Notes: generated by a model from the sequence alone, not told the origin. A stretch of DNA of 64,000 nucleotides from Achromobacter spanius (GCF_002812705.1 NZ_CP025030.1:868001-932000); one strand, 5' to 3'; shown: positions 41,641 to 51,640, counted from the first letter of the stretch. A program made the numbers and translations.

Positions 41641-42630
41641 ATGAACGATATTGCTCCGCCCCCCGCCGTCCGCTCCCCCGAGGTCCGCTATCGCACCGAG
41701 GCCGAGGAAAAGGCCCGCCACGAAGGCAACAAGCTGACCAAGCGCCTGGCCCGCGAAACCACGCGCGCGCTGTCCGACTACAACATGATTGAAGAAGGCG
41801 ACCGCGTGATGGTCTGCCTGTCGGGCGGCAAGGATTCCTATGCCATGCTGGACATCCTGCTGCAATTGCAGAAGCGCGCGCCGTTCAAGTTTGAACTGAT
41901 CGCCGTCAACCTGGACCAGAAGCAGCCGGGCTTTCCCGACCACATCCTGCCCCAGTACCTGAAAGACCTGGGCGTGCCCTTCCACATCGAGACGCAGGAC
42001 ACGTATTCCATCGTCACGCGCGTGCTGGAAGAAGGCAAGACGATGTGCTCGCTCTGTTCGCGCTTGCGTCGCGGCATTCTGTACCGCGTCGCCTCGGAAC
42101 TGGGCGCCACCAAGATCGCGCTGGGCCACCACCGCGACGACATCCTGGCCACGTTCTTCCTGAACCTGTTCTATGGCGGCAAGGCCAAGGGCATGCCGCC
42201 CAAACTGGTGTCGGACGACGGCCGCCACACCGTGATCCGTCCGCTGGCCTATGTGGCCGAAACGGACCTGATCGCCTATGCGGAGTTGAAGCAATTCCCC
42301 ATCATTCCGTGCAACCTCTGCGGCTCGCAGGAAAACCTGAAGCGCAAGGAAGTGGGCCGGATGATCAAGGACTGGGACAAGCAGCATCCCGGCCGTTCGT
42401 GGAACGTGTTCAACGCCTTGTCGCGCGTGGTGCCGTCGCACCTGATGGACCGCGACCTGTTCGACTTTGTCGGCCTGAAGCCCACCGGCGTGCCGGACGC
42501 GAATGGCGACACGGCGTTTGACGCGGTGGACCCGGACGACAACGCGGACGAGGCTTGCGGCGACACGCCCGAAGCGTCGACCGACGCAAGCGGCATCGTC
42601 GAGAAAAAGGTGATGTTCACGCGCGGGTAG
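41641..42630 (+). CDS. ttcA: tRNA 2-thiocytidine(32) synthetase TtcA
   Basis: The 329-residue protein adds sulfur to cytidine 32 of some tRNAs and carries an iron-sulfur cluster. The PP-loop SGGKDS is at 61-66, and the cluster cysteines are C136 and C139 (CSLC) and C224 (CNLC). The start ATG at 41641 is two bases after the folB stop. The C-terminal 40 residues are a poorly conserved acidic and Ala-rich tail ([19 protein letters not shown]), longer than in the E. coli enzyme (311 residues). Confidence 0.95.
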   Translation: MNDIAPPPAVRSPEVRYRTEAEEKARHEGNKLTKRLARETTRALSDYNMIEEGDRVMVCLSGGKDSYAMLDILLQLQKRAPFKFELIAVNLDQKQPGFPDHILPQYLKDLGVPFHIETQDTYSIVTRVLEEGKTMCSLCSRLRRGILYRVASELGATKIALGHHRDDILATFFLNLFYGGKAKGMPPKLVSDDGRHTVIRPLAYVAETDLIAYAELKQFPIIPCNLCGSQENLKRKEVGRMIKDWDKQHPGRSWNVFNALSRVVPSHLMDRDLFDFVGLKPTGVPDANGDTAFDAVDPDDNADEACGDTPEASTDASGIVEKKVMFTRG

Positions 42631-42663
42631 TTGCCCGCGCTGTTGCCTGGGTAGTGTCATGGA

Positions 42664-42687
42664 CAGGCGCGCGAACCCGCGCGCCTG
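42664..42687. terminator. Hairpin between convergent ttcA and dehydrogenase genes
   Basis: CAGGCGCGCG (42664-42673) and CGCGCGCCTG (42678-42687) form a perfect 10-bp stem with a 4-nt AACC loop. It lacks a T tract but sits exactly between two convergent genes, so it probably ends or protects both transcripts. Confidence 0.55.
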
Positions 42688-42690
42688 CGA

Positions 42691-43659
42691 TCACGCAGCC
42701 GTTGATGGGTTCAACACCCGAATCGGCTTGCCCGCCTGAAACGCCTTCACGGCGTCCAGCGCGTTCTGGTAGAACGCCTCGAAATTCTCGCGGCTGACAT
42801 AGCCCAGGTGCGGGGTCAGGATCACGTTGTCCAGGTCACGCACGGTGTCTGTCGGCGACAGCGGCTCTTCGGGGTACACGTCCAGGCCCGCGCCCGCGAT
42901 GCGGAACTTCACCAGCGCGTCCATCAAGGCTTCGTTGTCCACCAGCCCGGCGCGCGACGTGTTCACCAGATAGGCGGTCGGCTTCATGGCGGCCAAGGCC
43001 GCGGCGTCCACCACGTGGCGGCTGCGGTCGGACAGGATCAGGTGCAGGCTGACCACGTCGGACGTGGAAAAAAGTTCGTGCTTGTCGACCCGCGTCACGC
43101 CCGCGGCCTCGGCGCGTTCGTCAGTCAGGTTGGGGCTCCAGGCCACCACATCCATGCCGAACGCCAGGCCCACCTTGGCCACGGCGGCGCCCAGCTTGCC
43201 CAGGCCCACCACGCCCAGGCGCTTGCCGGCCAGCGGTTCGGGCATGGCGGTTTGCCACATGCCGCGCCGCATGGCCGCGTCTTCCGTTGTCAGGTGCTTG
43301 AACAGGCCGAGGATATGCGCCCAGGCCAGCTCGGCCGTGGCGGTATTGGCGTCGGCGCTGCCCGGCGCGCCGCACACGACTATGCCTTGGTCCGTGCAGG
43401 CTTGCATGTCGATGGCGTTGTTGCGCATGCCGGTGGTGATCAAGAGCCGCAGGCGGGGCAAGGCGCGGATGCGTTCGGCGGGGAATGGCGTGCGTTCGCG
43501 CATCGCCACGATCACGTCGAAGGGTTCGAGCGTGGCCTCGACCTGTTCCGCCGGAATGAAGTTATTGAAGATCTGCACCTCGGCGTCACCGCCCAGCGAG
43601 GTCCAATCCGCATAGCGCCGTGCTACGTCGTGGTAATCGTCGAGTATTGCGATTTTCAA
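42691..43659 (-). CDS. D-2-hydroxyacid dehydrogenase family protein
   Basis: The 322-residue protein is an NAD-dependent D-isomer 2-hydroxyacid dehydrogenase of the SerA/GyaR family. The nucleotide-binding motif is GVVGLGKLGAAVA near residues 148-160. Catalytic Arg lies in VNTSRAGLVDNEAL, Glu in DVYPEEPL and His in LTPHLGYVS, all in the expected order. The second NAD signature is MKPTAYLVNTSRAGLV. It has no ACT domain, so it is not a regulated phosphoglycerate dehydrogenase. The substrate is unknown. It is convergent with ttcA. Confidence 0.9.
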   Translation of the reverse strand: MKIAILDDYHDVARRYADWTSLGGDAEVQIFNNFIPAEQVEATLEPFDVIVAMRERTPFPAERIRALPRLRLLITTGMRNNAIDMQACTDQGIVVCGAPGSADANTATAELAWAHILGLFKHLTTEDAAMRRGMWQTAMPEPLAGKRLGVVGLGKLGAAVAKVGLAFGMDVVAWSPNLTDERAEAAGVTRVDKHELFSTSDVVSLHLILSDRSRHVVDAAALAAMKPTAYLVNTSRAGLVDNEALMDALVKFRIAGAGLDVYPEEPLSPTDTVRDLDNVILTPHLGYVSRENFEAFYQNALDAVKAFQAGKPIRVLNPSTAA

Positions 43660-43723
43660 GTGAGGTCTCCGGGTGGCTAGGCGGCAATCGCGCCAGCCAC
43701 CCGGCCGGCGCGACCAGCGCCGG

Positions 43724-44512
43724 TCAGTTCAAGCGTTCTTTCAGTTGGTCCAGCGGAATGGCGCCGCTGACGCGCGAGCCGTCGGCAAAGAACAGCGTGG
43801 GCGTGCCGCGCACCATCAGCTTGTGGCCCAGCGCAAGCAGCTTGTCTTCAGGCACGTCGCAGTTGGCGGTGGCCGGCTTCTTGTTGCGCACCATCCAGTC
43901 GTCCCAGGTCTTGCCCTGGTCCTTGGCGCACCAGACGTCGCGCACCTTGTCCTTGGAATCCGGCGACAGGATCGGGTACATGAAGGTGTAGACGGTGACG
44001 TCGGTAAGCTCTTCCATCGTCTTGCGCAACTGCTTGCAATAGCCGCAGTTGGGGTCTTCAAAAATGGCGACCTTCTTCGCGCCGGTGCCCTTGACCTGCT
44101 TGATGGCCAGTTCCAGCGGCAGTTGGTCGAACGTGACGGCGCTGAGCTTTTCCTGCGTGGCGCGCGTGACGTCCTGGCGCGTCATGGCGTCTATCAACGG
44201 ACCTTCCATGACCCAGGTGACCTTTTCGTCGGTGTAGATCAGGTCCATGCCCAACTGCACTTCAAAAATGCCGTAGGGCGTCAGGCGCACGGCGGTCACG
44301 TCCATGCCGGAAAAGCGTTGCTGGAAGCGTTCCTTGACGGCGTCGAGCTGGGGCGTGGACACGCTTTTCTCGCCCTTGCCGGGCTGTCCGACCGACTGCG
44401 TGGATACGGTCTTGCCGCCTTCGGCGGGCGCTTGCGCCAGGGCCGAAGCGGACAAGCCCAGCCCGCCGGCCAGGAAACAAGCCGCCAGCGTGGCGGAGAT
44501 GCGGAAAGTCAT
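43724..44512 (-). CDS. dsbC: Periplasmic thiol:disulfide interchange protein DsbC
   Basis: The 262-residue protein has a signal peptide (about 1-26, ending ASALAQA), an N-terminal dimerisation domain, and a thioredoxin fold with active site C156-G-Y-C159 in FEDPNCGYCKQL. The cis-proline is Pro238 in RGTPTLFF, and a second Cys pair (about C195 and C218) matches the structural disulfide of DsbC. It corrects wrong disulfides in the periplasm and needs DsbD, which is not in the window. The insert between signal and domain is somewhat longer than in E. coli. Confidence 0.95.
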   Translation of the reverse strand: MTFRISATLAACFLAGGLGLSASALAQAPAEGGKTVSTQSVGQPGKGEKSVSTPQLDAVKERFQQRFSGMDVTAVRLTPYGIFEVQLGMDLIYTDEKVTWVMEGPLIDAMTRQDVTRATQEKLSAVTFDQLPLELAIKQVKGTGAKKVAIFEDPNCGYCKQLRKTMEELTDVTVYTFMYPILSPDSKDKVRDVWCAKDQGKTWDDWMVRNKKPATANCDVPEDKLLALGHKLMVRGTPTLFFADGSRVSGAIPLDQLKERLN

Positions 44513-44680
44513 GGGTGCTCCTGTACTTATCGTGTTCTTTGGGGAAAAGCGTAACTCATCCGGCTGGGAGCCGGGCCGGACGACATGCCGGGGCGACGCG
44601 GAAAGGCGGAGTGTCCTTCAGACGCCGGCCGCCCCTCAAGGTTCCAAAAGAAAACCTCAAGAGACCACCGGAAATACGCG

Positions 44681-45850
44681 TCAATTGGCCGACGCCCCGG
44701 CGATCAGGCGGCGCTTGATCAGGGGCGCTTTTTCCACCCAGTGCATGCCGGCGTTGCGCAGCCACACCAGGGGCGTGGCGCGCGAGGCGAACAGCTTGTG
44801 CAGGCCGTCGGTGGCCAGGCGCATCGCCAGTACCGGTTCGGCGCGCGCACGCTGGTAGCGGTGCAGCACACGGATGTCACCCGCCGAGCGGTACGGCTCG
44901 CGCCCCGCCACGGTGCGGGCCAGCGCCTCGACATCGCCCAGGCCCAGGTTCAGCCCCTGCCCCGCCAACGGGTGCAGGCGGTGCGCGGCGTCGCCGGCCA
45001 GCGCGATACCGGGCGCCACCATCTGCGCGCGTTCCAGCGTGAGCGGAAAACCGTGCAGCTTGCTGCGGACCGTCAAGCGGCCCAGCCGGCCCTCGGCGGC
45101 ATCGGCCAGCAAGGTTTCCAGGCGCGACGCCTGTTGTTCGGGCGGCAAGGCCAGCAGGCCCTGCGCCAATTCGCTGCGCATGGACCACACCATCGACACT
45201 TGCGGGCCGCTGGCGGTGTCGGGCAGCGGCAGCAAGGCCAGCACGCCGTCGTCGCGGAACCACTGGAACGCCGTGCCGTGGTGGGCGCGTTCCGCGTCCA
45301 GGTGCACCACCAGCCCGGTGTCGTTGTACGAGACCGCATCGTGCTTCAGGCCCGCCGCCGTGCGCAGCGGCGAGGCCGCGCCATCGGCGCCCACGAACAG
45401 TTCGGCCTGGATGCGCGCACCGCTTTCGGTATCGACCGCGCCATCCCGATAGCCCGTGCAGCGGTCTTCCAGCCAGGGGATGCCGAACATCCGCACGGCT
45501 TGGATCAGCACGCGCTCGATCTCGCCGGATTCGACGATCCAGGCCAATTGCGGCAAGGCCGCCTGCCAGGCGTTCAGGTTGACTTGCCCGTCGGCGTCGC
45601 CGTGGATCTCCATGGCCTCGACCGGCGTCAGCCGCGCGGCGGGCATGGCGTCCCAGACGCCCAGGTCGGCCAGAAAACGTTGGCTGGCGGGCGAAATGGC
45701 GTAGACGCGCGGGTGGTAGTGATCAGCGTCCGCTGCGGGCACGGATGCGCGCGGCGCCAGCACGGCAACGCGCTGGCCGCGCCGGGCCAGCGCCAGGGCG
45801 GTGGACAGGCCGACGACGCCGGCCCCGCAAATAACAATTTGATGGCTCAT
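44681..45850 (-). CDS. UbiH/UbiF/VisC-family FAD-dependent hydroxylase
   Basis: The 389-residue flavoprotein monooxygenase belongs to the group that hydroxylates the ubiquinone ring. The FAD-binding motif is IVICGAGVVGLSTALALARRG (5-25). The second FAD motif is VAPGIALAGDAAHRLHPLAGQGLNLGLGDVEAL near 280-312, and the middle FVGADGAASPLR contains the DG motif. The start ATG at 45850 overlaps the mltA stop by ATGA, so the two are translationally coupled. Which ring position it modifies cannot be read from sequence alone. Confidence 0.88.
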   Translation of the reverse strand: MSHQIVICGAGVVGLSTALALARRGQRVAVLAPRASVPAADADHYHPRVYAISPASQRFLADLGVWDAMPAARLTPVEAMEIHGDADGQVNLNAWQAALPQLAWIVESGEIERVLIQAVRMFGIPWLEDRCTGYRDGAVDTESGARIQAELFVGADGAASPLRTAAGLKHDAVSYNDTGLVVHLDAERAHHGTAFQWFRDDGVLALLPLPDTASGPQVSMVWSMRSELAQGLLALPPEQQASRLETLLADAAEGRLGRLTVRSKLHGFPLTLERAQMVAPGIALAGDAAHRLHPLAGQGLNLGLGDVEALARTVAGREPYRSAGDIRVLHRYQRARAEPVLAMRLATDGLHKLFASRATPLVWLRNAGMHWVEKAPLIKRRLIAGASAN

Positions 45851-47148
45851 CTTGCCGAGGGCTCCCCCGCTTGCTTGGGCCACAGCACCCACATCTGGCC
45901 CCGTTGTTTCATGCGGCCCGCCTGCTGGCCGGCTTCTTCGCCGTAACCCCAGTAGAAGTCTGCGCGCGCGGCGCCCCGGATGGCCGTGCCCGTGTCCTGC
46001 GCGAACACCAGGCGTTGCAGCGGCCGGTCGGAAGCCGGAAGGGTCGTGCTCAGGTACACCGGCGTACCCAGCGGCACGAAAGTGGCGTCGACCGCGATGG
46101 AGCGCCGGGGCGACAGCGGGATCGCGTAGGCGCCCTTCGGCCCTTGTTCGGGATCGATGACGGGCTCTTCGCGGAAGAACACGACCGCCGGATTGGCGTT
46201 CAGCATCTCGGGCACGCGCTTGGGATTGCGCTGCGCCCAGGCGCGGATGTTCTGCATGGACGCCTGATCGGCGGTCAGCTCGCCACGGTCGATCAGCCAG
46301 CGGCCGATGGATGCATAGGGCTGGCCGTTATGGTCGGCGTAGGCGACACGGATCGTCTTGCCGGCATCCGGCCCATCGGTCAGTTGGACGCGGCCGGAGC
46401 CTTGCACCTGCAGGAAGAAGTTGTCCACCGGGTCGTCTACCCAGACCAGCACCGGGGGCTTGCGTCCCGAGGACTCGATGGCTGCCCGGGTGTCATAGGG
46501 CACGACGCGCTTGCCGTCGAGCTTGCCGCGCACGCGCTTGCCGGCCAGGTCCGGATACACGGAACCCAGGTCGATCGTCAGCAGGTCGGCCGGCACGGCG
46601 TAGAGCGGCCACTGATACTTGCCGCCCTGGCGACGCGAGCCGCGCACCAGGGGTTCGTAATAGCCGGTGACCGTGTTGGCCGCGGGCTTGCCGTCGGCGG
46701 CATTCAGACGCCACGGCTGCAAATAGGTTTGCAGGAAGCGGCGCACGCCTTCGCCGTCGCCGGCGGCCGGTGCGCGGGCCGGGTCGATGGCGGCGGCGCA
46801 GACGGGCTGCCAGACGCGCGGCGTGGCGCGCGCGGGCGCGGCCAGGTTGCCGCTGGTCTGCCGCATCAAGCCTTTGCAATTGCGCAGGAACAAGGGCCAG
46901 AACTGGGTCAGGTCGTCGGACGTCCAGCCCGGCATTTCCGACCAGTTGGCCGGTTTGAACTTCCCGGCCAGCGCCCGGGCCGGCGTATCGCGCAGCGCCG
47001 ACAGCGACGGCACCACCAGCGGGCCGTCGGCCACGGGGGCCGCCACGCCGGGCGTACCGAGGTCGCCTGAATCAGGAGGAATATCCGACGGGGTGGAACA
47101 TGCGGCCAACAGGATGGGCAGCAGGGACAGGCTAAGAATGCGCTTCAT
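45847..47148 (-). CDS. mltA: Membrane-bound lytic murein transglycosylase A
   Basis: The 433-residue lipoprotein has a signal sequence with lipobox LLAAC and lipidated Cys17. The MltA domain is clear: VTGYYEPLVRGSRRQGGKYQWPLYAVP, then the 3D domain near the C-terminus with AYADHNGQPYASIGRWL and FAQDTGTAIRGAARADFYWGYG, including catalytic Asp residues. It cleaves glycan strands to 1,6-anhydromuropeptides at the outer membrane. The ATG at 47148 was chosen because it starts the lipoprotein signal. It lies 78 bases downstream of apaG. Confidence 0.95.
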   Translation of the reverse strand: MKRILSLSLLPILLAACSTPSDIPPDSGDLGTPGVAAPVADGPLVVPSLSALRDTPARALAGKFKPANWSEMPGWTSDDLTQFWPLFLRNCKGLMRQTSGNLAAPARATPRVWQPVCAAAIDPARAPAAGDGEGVRRFLQTYLQPWRLNAADGKPAANTVTGYYEPLVRGSRRQGGKYQWPLYAVPADLLTIDLGSVYPDLAGKRVRGKLDGKRVVPYDTRAAIESSGRKPPVLVWVDDPVDNFFLQVQGSGRVQLTDGPDAGKTIRVAYADHNGQPYASIGRWLIDRGELTADQASMQNIRAWAQRNPKRVPEMLNANPAVVFFREEPVIDPEQGPKGAYAIPLSPRRSIAVDATFVPLGTPVYLSTTLPASDRPLQRLVFAQDTGTAIRGAARADFYWGYGEEAGQQAGRMKQRGQMWVLWPKQAGEPSAR

Positions 47149-47226
47149 GAGCAAAGGAAAAAAGCGGGCGACGGGCAACCGGCGACGGGCGGCGGGCGGC
47201 GTGCAACAGAAGGCGGGCACAAGCAT

Positions 47227-47601
47227 TCAATGCAGGGTGCGAGGCATGGCCAGGACGAATTCAGAGATCGGCACTTCGAACGGGATACCGTTCTCGCCGA
47301 CGCAATGGTAGGTGCCACGCATGGTGCCCACCGGCGTGGGCAGCGGACAGCCACTGGTGTATTCGAAGGTTTCGCCGGGCGCCAGCAGGGGCTGCTGGCC
47401 CACGATGCCCAGCCCACGCACTTCCTGCACGCGCTGGTTGCCGTCGGTGATGACCCAGTGGCGGCTGATCACCTGGGCGGGATGTTCGCCGGTATTGGTG
47501 ATGCGCACGGTATAGGCAAAGACGAATTGCTGCTCGCTGGGATCAGACTGTTCAGGCACGAAGCGCGGAGAGACAGAGACGCTCAGGTCGTAAGGTTTCA
47601 C
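47227..47601 (-). CDS. apaG: Co2+/Mg2+ efflux-associated protein ApaG
   Basis: The 124-residue protein matches ApaG in length and sequence: VSVSPRFVPEQSDPSEQQFVFAYTVRITNTGEHPAQVISRHWVITD, then GVVGQQPLLAPGE-type and SGCPLPTPVGTMRGTYHCV segments form its fibronectin-III-like fold. The GTG at 47601 has a good GGAAGGA site and gives the family length; the longer frame is a read-through of the gap. The role is uncertain (linked to Co2+ resistance and ApaH in enterics). It is divergent from rpe. Confidence 0.93.
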   Translation of the reverse strand: MKPYDLSVSVSPRFVPEQSDPSEQQFVFAYTVRITNTGEHPAQVISRHWVITDGNQRVQEVRGLGIVGQQPLLAPGETFEYTSGCPLPTPVGTMRGTYHCVGENGIPFEVPISEFVLAMPRTLH

Positions 47602-47751
47602 AGTCCTTCCTGTGTGGCTGGACGCCCCGGGCCGCAGACCGGCGCCGGGCGCTTGGGAGACATTTGGGAGACGTATGAGAAACGCAGATTTCGGTCCCGC
47701 GAAACCGGGCCTTTTCCGAAGCCGCGCCCCAAACTGCAATAATGGCACATT

Positions 47752-48480
47752 ATGCCCTCCCCGATCCCGAACATCATGTCATCCTCCATGGCCTCCACTC
47801 GCATCACCCCCAGCATCCTGTCGGCTGACTTCGCCCGCCTGGGCGAGGAAGTCCGCAACGTTGTCGCCGCCGGCGCCGACTGGATCCACGTGGACGTGAT
47901 GGACAACCACTATGTCCCCAATCTGACGATCGGCCCGATGGTGTGCGCGGCGATCCGCCCCCACGTGCAAGTGCCGATTGACGTGCATCTGATGGTTGAG
48001 CCGGTGGATGACCTGGTGCCGATGTTCGCCAAGGCGGGCGCCGCCTACATCAGCTTCCACCCGGACGCCAGCCGCCACGTGGACCGCACGCTGTCGCTCA
48101 TCCGCGAAAACGGCTGTAAGGCCGGCCTGGTCTTCAACCCCGCCACGCCGCTGTCCTACCTGGATTACGTCATGGACAAGATCGACCTGATCCTGATCAT
48201 GTCGGTGAACCCGGGCTTTGGCGGCCAGAGCTTCATTCCCGGCGCGCTGACCAAGCTGCGCGAAGCGCGCGCCCGGATCGACGCCTGGATGCAGGCGGGC
48301 GGCCAGGAAATCGTGCTGCAAGTGGACGGCGGCGTAAAAATCGACAATATCGCCGAAATCCGCCGCGCGGGCGCCGACACCTTCGTGGCCGGCTCCGCCA
48401 TTTTCGGCAAGCCGGACTACGCCGGCATCATCAAGTCCATGCGCGAACAGATCGCCATCGGCGAAACCACCGCCGTCTAA
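47752..48480 (+). CDS. rpe: Ribulose-phosphate 3-epimerase
   Basis: The 242-residue TIM-barrel enzyme interconverts ribulose-5-phosphate and xylulose-5-phosphate. The signatures are [36 protein letters not shown] with metal and catalytic Asp, [18 protein letters not shown], and [10 protein letters not shown] with the second Asp. In-frame ATGs at 47776 and 47788 would remove a non-conserved N-terminus, and the latter best fits homologues (starting ASTRITPS). It begins the rpe-gph-trp group. Confidence 0.95.
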   Translation: MPSPIPNIMSSSMASTRITPSILSADFARLGEEVRNVVAAGADWIHVDVMDNHYVPNLTIGPMVCAAIRPHVQVPIDVHLMVEPVDDLVPMFAKAGAAYISFHPDASRHVDRTLSLIRENGCKAGLVFNPATPLSYLDYVMDKIDLILIMSVNPGFGGQSFIPGALTKLREARARIDAWMQAGGQEIVLQVDGGVKIDNIAEIRRAGADTFVAGSAIFGKPDYAGIIKSMREQIAIGETTAV

Positions 48481-48498
48481 GCCCCAGGAATATTCGAC

Positions 48499-49206
48499 AT
48501 GACCGCTTTTCGCGCCGCGCTGCTGGACCTGGACGGCACCCTGCTGGACTCCATCCCCGATCTGTCCTTCGCCGCCAACGCCATGCGCGTTGAGCTCGGC
48601 ATGACGGCGCTGCGTGTAGACGTGGTGGCCACGTTCGTGGGCAAGGGCGTCGACAACCTGGTCCGCCGCAGCCTGGCCGGCAGCCTGCACGCCGCCGACC
48701 CCTCGCCCGCCGAATTCGAACGCGCCCGGGAATCCTTCTATCGCCACTACCACCTGGTCAATGGCGAACGCGCCCAGGTCTACCCCGGCGTCATCGACGG
48801 CTTGAAGCACATGCGCGACCAGGGCCTGAAGCTGGCCGTCGTCACCAACAAGCCCACCGAATTCACGCTGCCGCTGTTGCAGCGCACGGGCCTGGCGGGC
48901 TTTTTCGACGCGGTGGTCTGCGGCGACACCTGCGCGCGCCGCAAACCCGACCCGGACCAGGTCGTGCACGCTTGCGAACTGCTGGGCGTGGCGGTGGGCG
49001 AAGCCGTCACCATCGGCGACTCGATCAACGACGCCCAGGCGGGCCGCACGGCCGGCACGCAGGTGCTGGTGGTGCCTTATGGCTACAACGAAGGCCGTGA
49101 CGTGCGGGAGCTGGATGTCGATGGTATAGTTGACACGCTTGTTGACGCCGCCCAGTGGGTGGCGCTCTGGAACCAAAACCAGAACGCCGCGAAAGTTGCC
49201 TCATGA
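48499..49206 (+). CDS. gph: Phosphoglycolate phosphatase
   Basis: The 235-residue HAD-superfamily enzyme removes phosphate from 2-phosphoglycolate. Motif I is LLDLDGTLLDS (9-19) with nucleophile Asp11. Motif II Thr is in LAVVTNKPTEF, motif III Lys in RRKPDPDQV, and motif IV IGDSINDAQAG. It follows rpe by 18 bases. The classical rpe-gph-trpEGDC order of betaproteobacteria is preserved. Confidence 0.95.
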   Translation: MTAFRAALLDLDGTLLDSIPDLSFAANAMRVELGMTALRVDVVATFVGKGVDNLVRRSLAGSLHAADPSPAEFERARESFYRHYHLVNGERAQVYPGVIDGLKHMRDQGLKLAVVTNKPTEFTLPLLQRTGLAGFFDAVVCGDTCARRKPDPDQVVHACELLGVAVGEAVTIGDSINDAQAGRTAGTQVLVVPYGYNEGRDVRELDVDGIVDTLVDAAQWVALWNQNQNAAKVAS

Positions 49207-49273
49207 TCGGTGCCTGAAGCTGAATTTCAGAACACCAGCAATACCCCCAACACGTAAAGACACACCCGGATCA

Positions 49274-49348
49274 ATGAACGCTTACCCCAAGAACCAAATG
49301 CTCGGCGCCTCGTGGCGCTGGTGGCGTTTGTCTTCCGGGTGGCGATGA
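49274..49348 (+). CDS. trpL: trp operon leader peptide
   Basis: This 24-codon reading frame encodes a peptide ending in ASWRWWRLSSGWR, with four Trp codons in the last eleven residues. It lies between gph and trpE and is followed by a terminator hairpin, which is the arrangement of a ribosome-mediated attenuator. Low charged tRNA-Trp would stall ribosomes at the Trp codons and let trpEGDC be read. It is too small for standard gene calling. The start ATG has only a weak upstream purine tract. Confidence 0.88.
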   Translation: MNAYPKNQMLGASWRWWRLSSGWR

Positions 49349-49407
49349 TCCCTCCCGGCCCTGGACGCGTATGCCGCCTAGTGCCGTAGCTGTGTAAACA
49401 CAGAGCC

Positions 49408-49443
49408 AAGCCCGGAACCAGACACCTGGACCGGGCTTTTTTG
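49408..49443 (+). terminator. Attenuator (terminator hairpin) of the trp operon
   Basis: AAGCCCGG (49408-49415) pairs with CCGGGCTT (49431-49438), extended inside by CCAG/CTGG, and is followed by TTTTTT. It lies 60 bases after the trpL stop and 50 bases before trpE. Alternative pairing of the CCCGG strand with CCGGG at 49335-49339, inside trpL, could form the antiterminator. Confidence 0.88.
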
Positions 49444-49492
49444 TTGTGCGCCCGGTCTGAAAGCAAATCAAAAATCGCTCACGAGACCCGAC

Positions 49493-51013
49493 ATGACCGA
49501 AATCGAATTCAAGGCCCTCGCCGCACAAGGCTACAACCGCATCCCGCTGGTGGCCGAAACCTACGCCGACCTGGATACCCCGCTGGGCATCTACCTGAAG
49601 CTGGCGCACGCGGGCCCCTTGGCCGGCCGCATGACCTGCCTGATGGAATCCGTGGTGGGCGGCGAGCGCTTCGGCCGCTATTCCTTCATCGGCCTGCCCG
49701 CCCGCACCGTGATCCGCGCCAGCGGCAGGCTCACCGAAGTGCTGCACGACGGCAAGGTTGTGGAAACGCACGAAGGCGACCCGCTGGCCTTCATCGAGCA
49801 ATACCAAAGCCGCTTCAAGGTGGCGCTGCGCCCCGGCATGCCGCGCTTTTGCGGCGGCCTGGCCGGCTACTTCGGCTACGACACCGTGCGCCACATCGAG
49901 CCCTGCCTGGGCCCTGCCGTCAAACCGTTCCCGGCCGGCATGGAAGGCGGTACGCCCGACCTGATGCTGATGCATGTGGACGAACTGGTCATCGTGGACA
50001 ACCTGGCCGGCCGCATCTACCTGATGGTGTACGCCGACCCCAGCCAACCCGAGTCCTACAGCCGCGCCCAGCAGCGCCTGCATGACCTGCGCGCCCGCCT
50101 GCGACGCCCGGTTGAAATTCCGTACAGCCACGCCAGCATGCAGACCGAAGAGCGGCGCGACTTCAAGAAAGAAGACTATCTGGCCGCCGTGCACCGCGCC
50201 AAGGAACACATTGCCGCCGGCGACCTGATGCAGGTGCAGATCGGCCAGGTCATTGCCAAGCCGTTCCGTGATTCCCCGCTGTCCCTCTACCGCGCCCTGC
50301 GTTCGCTGAACCCCTCGCCCTACATGTACTTCTGGAACTTTGGCGACTTCCAGGTGGTGGGCGCGTCGCCCGAGATCCTGGTGCGCCAGGAAAGCGTGGT
50401 GGACAACGGGGTGCCCAAGTCGCAGATCACCATCCGCCCGCTGGCCGGCACCCGCAAGCGCGGCGCCACGCCCCAGGAAGACGCGGCGCTGGCCGCCGAG
50501 CTGAAGGCCGACCCCAAGGAAGTGGCCGAACACGTGATGCTGATCGACCTGGCGCGCAACGACGTGGGCCGCGTGGCCGAAGTGGGCTCGGTCAAGGTCA
50601 GCGACACCATGGTCATCGAACGCTATTCGCACGTGATGCACCTGGTGTCCAACGTCACCGGCAACCTGAACCCCGGTATGAGCAGCATGGACGTGCTGCG
50701 TGCGTCCTTCCCCGCCGGCACCCTGACGGGCGCGCCCAAGGTGGAAGCCATGAAGATCATCGACGAACTGGAACCCGTGCGCCGTGGCATCTACGGCGGG
50801 GCTGCCGGTTACCTGAGCTACGGCGGCGAAATGGACGTGGCCATCGCCATCCGCACCGGCGTCATCAAGGACGGCACGCTGTACGTGCAGGCCGCCGCCG
50901 GCATCGTGGCCGACTCCAACCCCGAAGCCGAATACGCCGAAACCGAAGCCAAGGCCCGCGCGGTGCTGCGCGCCGCCGAGCAGGTCCAGCACGGCCTGGA
51001 CGAACCCATCTGA
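49493..51013 (+). CDS. trpE: Anthranilate synthase component I
   Basis: The 506-residue subunit makes anthranilate from chorismate using ammonia supplied by TrpG. The N-terminal tryptophan feedback site shows LMES in [21 protein letters not shown] (LLES in many TrpE). The chorismate-binding core includes [64 protein letters not shown] and [17 protein letters not shown], all intact. It is the first structural gene after the attenuator. Length is normal. Confidence 0.97.
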   Translation: MTEIEFKALAAQGYNRIPLVAETYADLDTPLGIYLKLAHAGPLAGRMTCLMESVVGGERFGRYSFIGLPARTVIRASGRLTEVLHDGKVVETHEGDPLAFIEQYQSRFKVALRPGMPRFCGGLAGYFGYDTVRHIEPCLGPAVKPFPAGMEGGTPDLMLMHVDELVIVDNLAGRIYLMVYADPSQPESYSRAQQRLHDLRARLRRPVEIPYSHASMQTEERRDFKKEDYLAAVHRAKEHIAAGDLMQVQIGQVIAKPFRDSPLSLYRALRSLNPSPYMYFWNFGDFQVVGASPEILVRQESVVDNGVPKSQITIRPLAGTRKRGATPQEDAALAAELKADPKEVAEHVMLIDLARNDVGRVAEVGSVKVSDTMVIERYSHVMHLVSNVTGNLNPGMSSMDVLRASFPAGTLTGAPKVEAMKIIDELEPVRRGIYGGAAGYLSYGGEMDVAIAIRTGVIKDGTLYVQAAAGIVADSNPEAEYAETEAKARAVLRAAEQVQHGLDEPI

Positions 51014-51056
51014 TTCCGGCCCCGGCCAGACGACCCCCGCCCGCACGGAGAAAAAA

Positions 51057-51623
51057 ATGCTGTTGATGATTGATAACTACGATTCGTTTACCTACAACCT
51101 GGTCCAATACTTCGGCGAACTTGGCGAAGACGTGCGTGTGGCGCGCAACGACCAGATCACACTGGAAGAAATCAGCGCGCTGAACCCCGACCGCATCTGC
51201 GTGTCGCCCGGCCCGTGCTCGCCTTCTGAAGCCGGTATTTCAGTGGCCGCCATCCAGGCCTTCGCCGGCAAGAAGCCGATTCTGGGCGTGTGCCTGGGCC
51301 ATCAGGCCATTGGCGCGGCCTACGGCGGCGACATCGTGCGCGCCCAGCAGATCATGCACGGCAAGACAGTGCAAATTTCCCATACCGGCACCGACATCTT
51401 CACGGACCTCCCCACGCCGTACACCGTGATCCGTTACAACTCGCTGACCATCGACCCCGCCACCCTGCCCGACTGCCTGGCGGTGACGGCAACGGCGCCG
51501 GACGGCGACATCATGGGCGTGCGCCACAAGACCCTGCCCCTGTACGGAGTACAGTTCCATCCCGAGTCCGTGCTCAGCGAACACGGCCATGCCCTGCTGC
51601 GCAATTTCCTGAACCTCGCCTAA
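51057..51623 (+). CDS. trpG: Anthranilate synthase component II (glutamine amidotransferase)
   Basis: The 188-residue class I glutaminase has nucleophile Cys79 in [11 protein letters not shown], His168 and Glu170 in [14 protein letters not shown], and the N-terminal [20 protein letters not shown]. It is a stand-alone TrpG, not fused to TrpD. It follows trpE by 43 bases. It may also serve 4-amino-4-deoxychorismate synthesis, as in other bacteria with a single such subunit (not shown here). Confidence 0.97.
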   Translation: MLLMIDNYDSFTYNLVQYFGELGEDVRVARNDQITLEEISALNPDRICVSPGPCSPSEAGISVAAIQAFAGKKPILGVCLGHQAIGAAYGGDIVRAQQIMHGKTVQISHTGTDIFTDLPTPYTVIRYNSLTIDPATLPDCLAVTATAPDGDIMGVRHKTLPLYGVQFHPESVLSEHGHALLRNFLNLA

Positions 51624-51640
51624 GACAAGAAGGACGCACC

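Noticed and set aside
49121..49160. TTGACA at 49130-49135 as a trp promoter
   Set aside because: No acceptable -10 box at 16-18 bases; the region is the coding end of gph.
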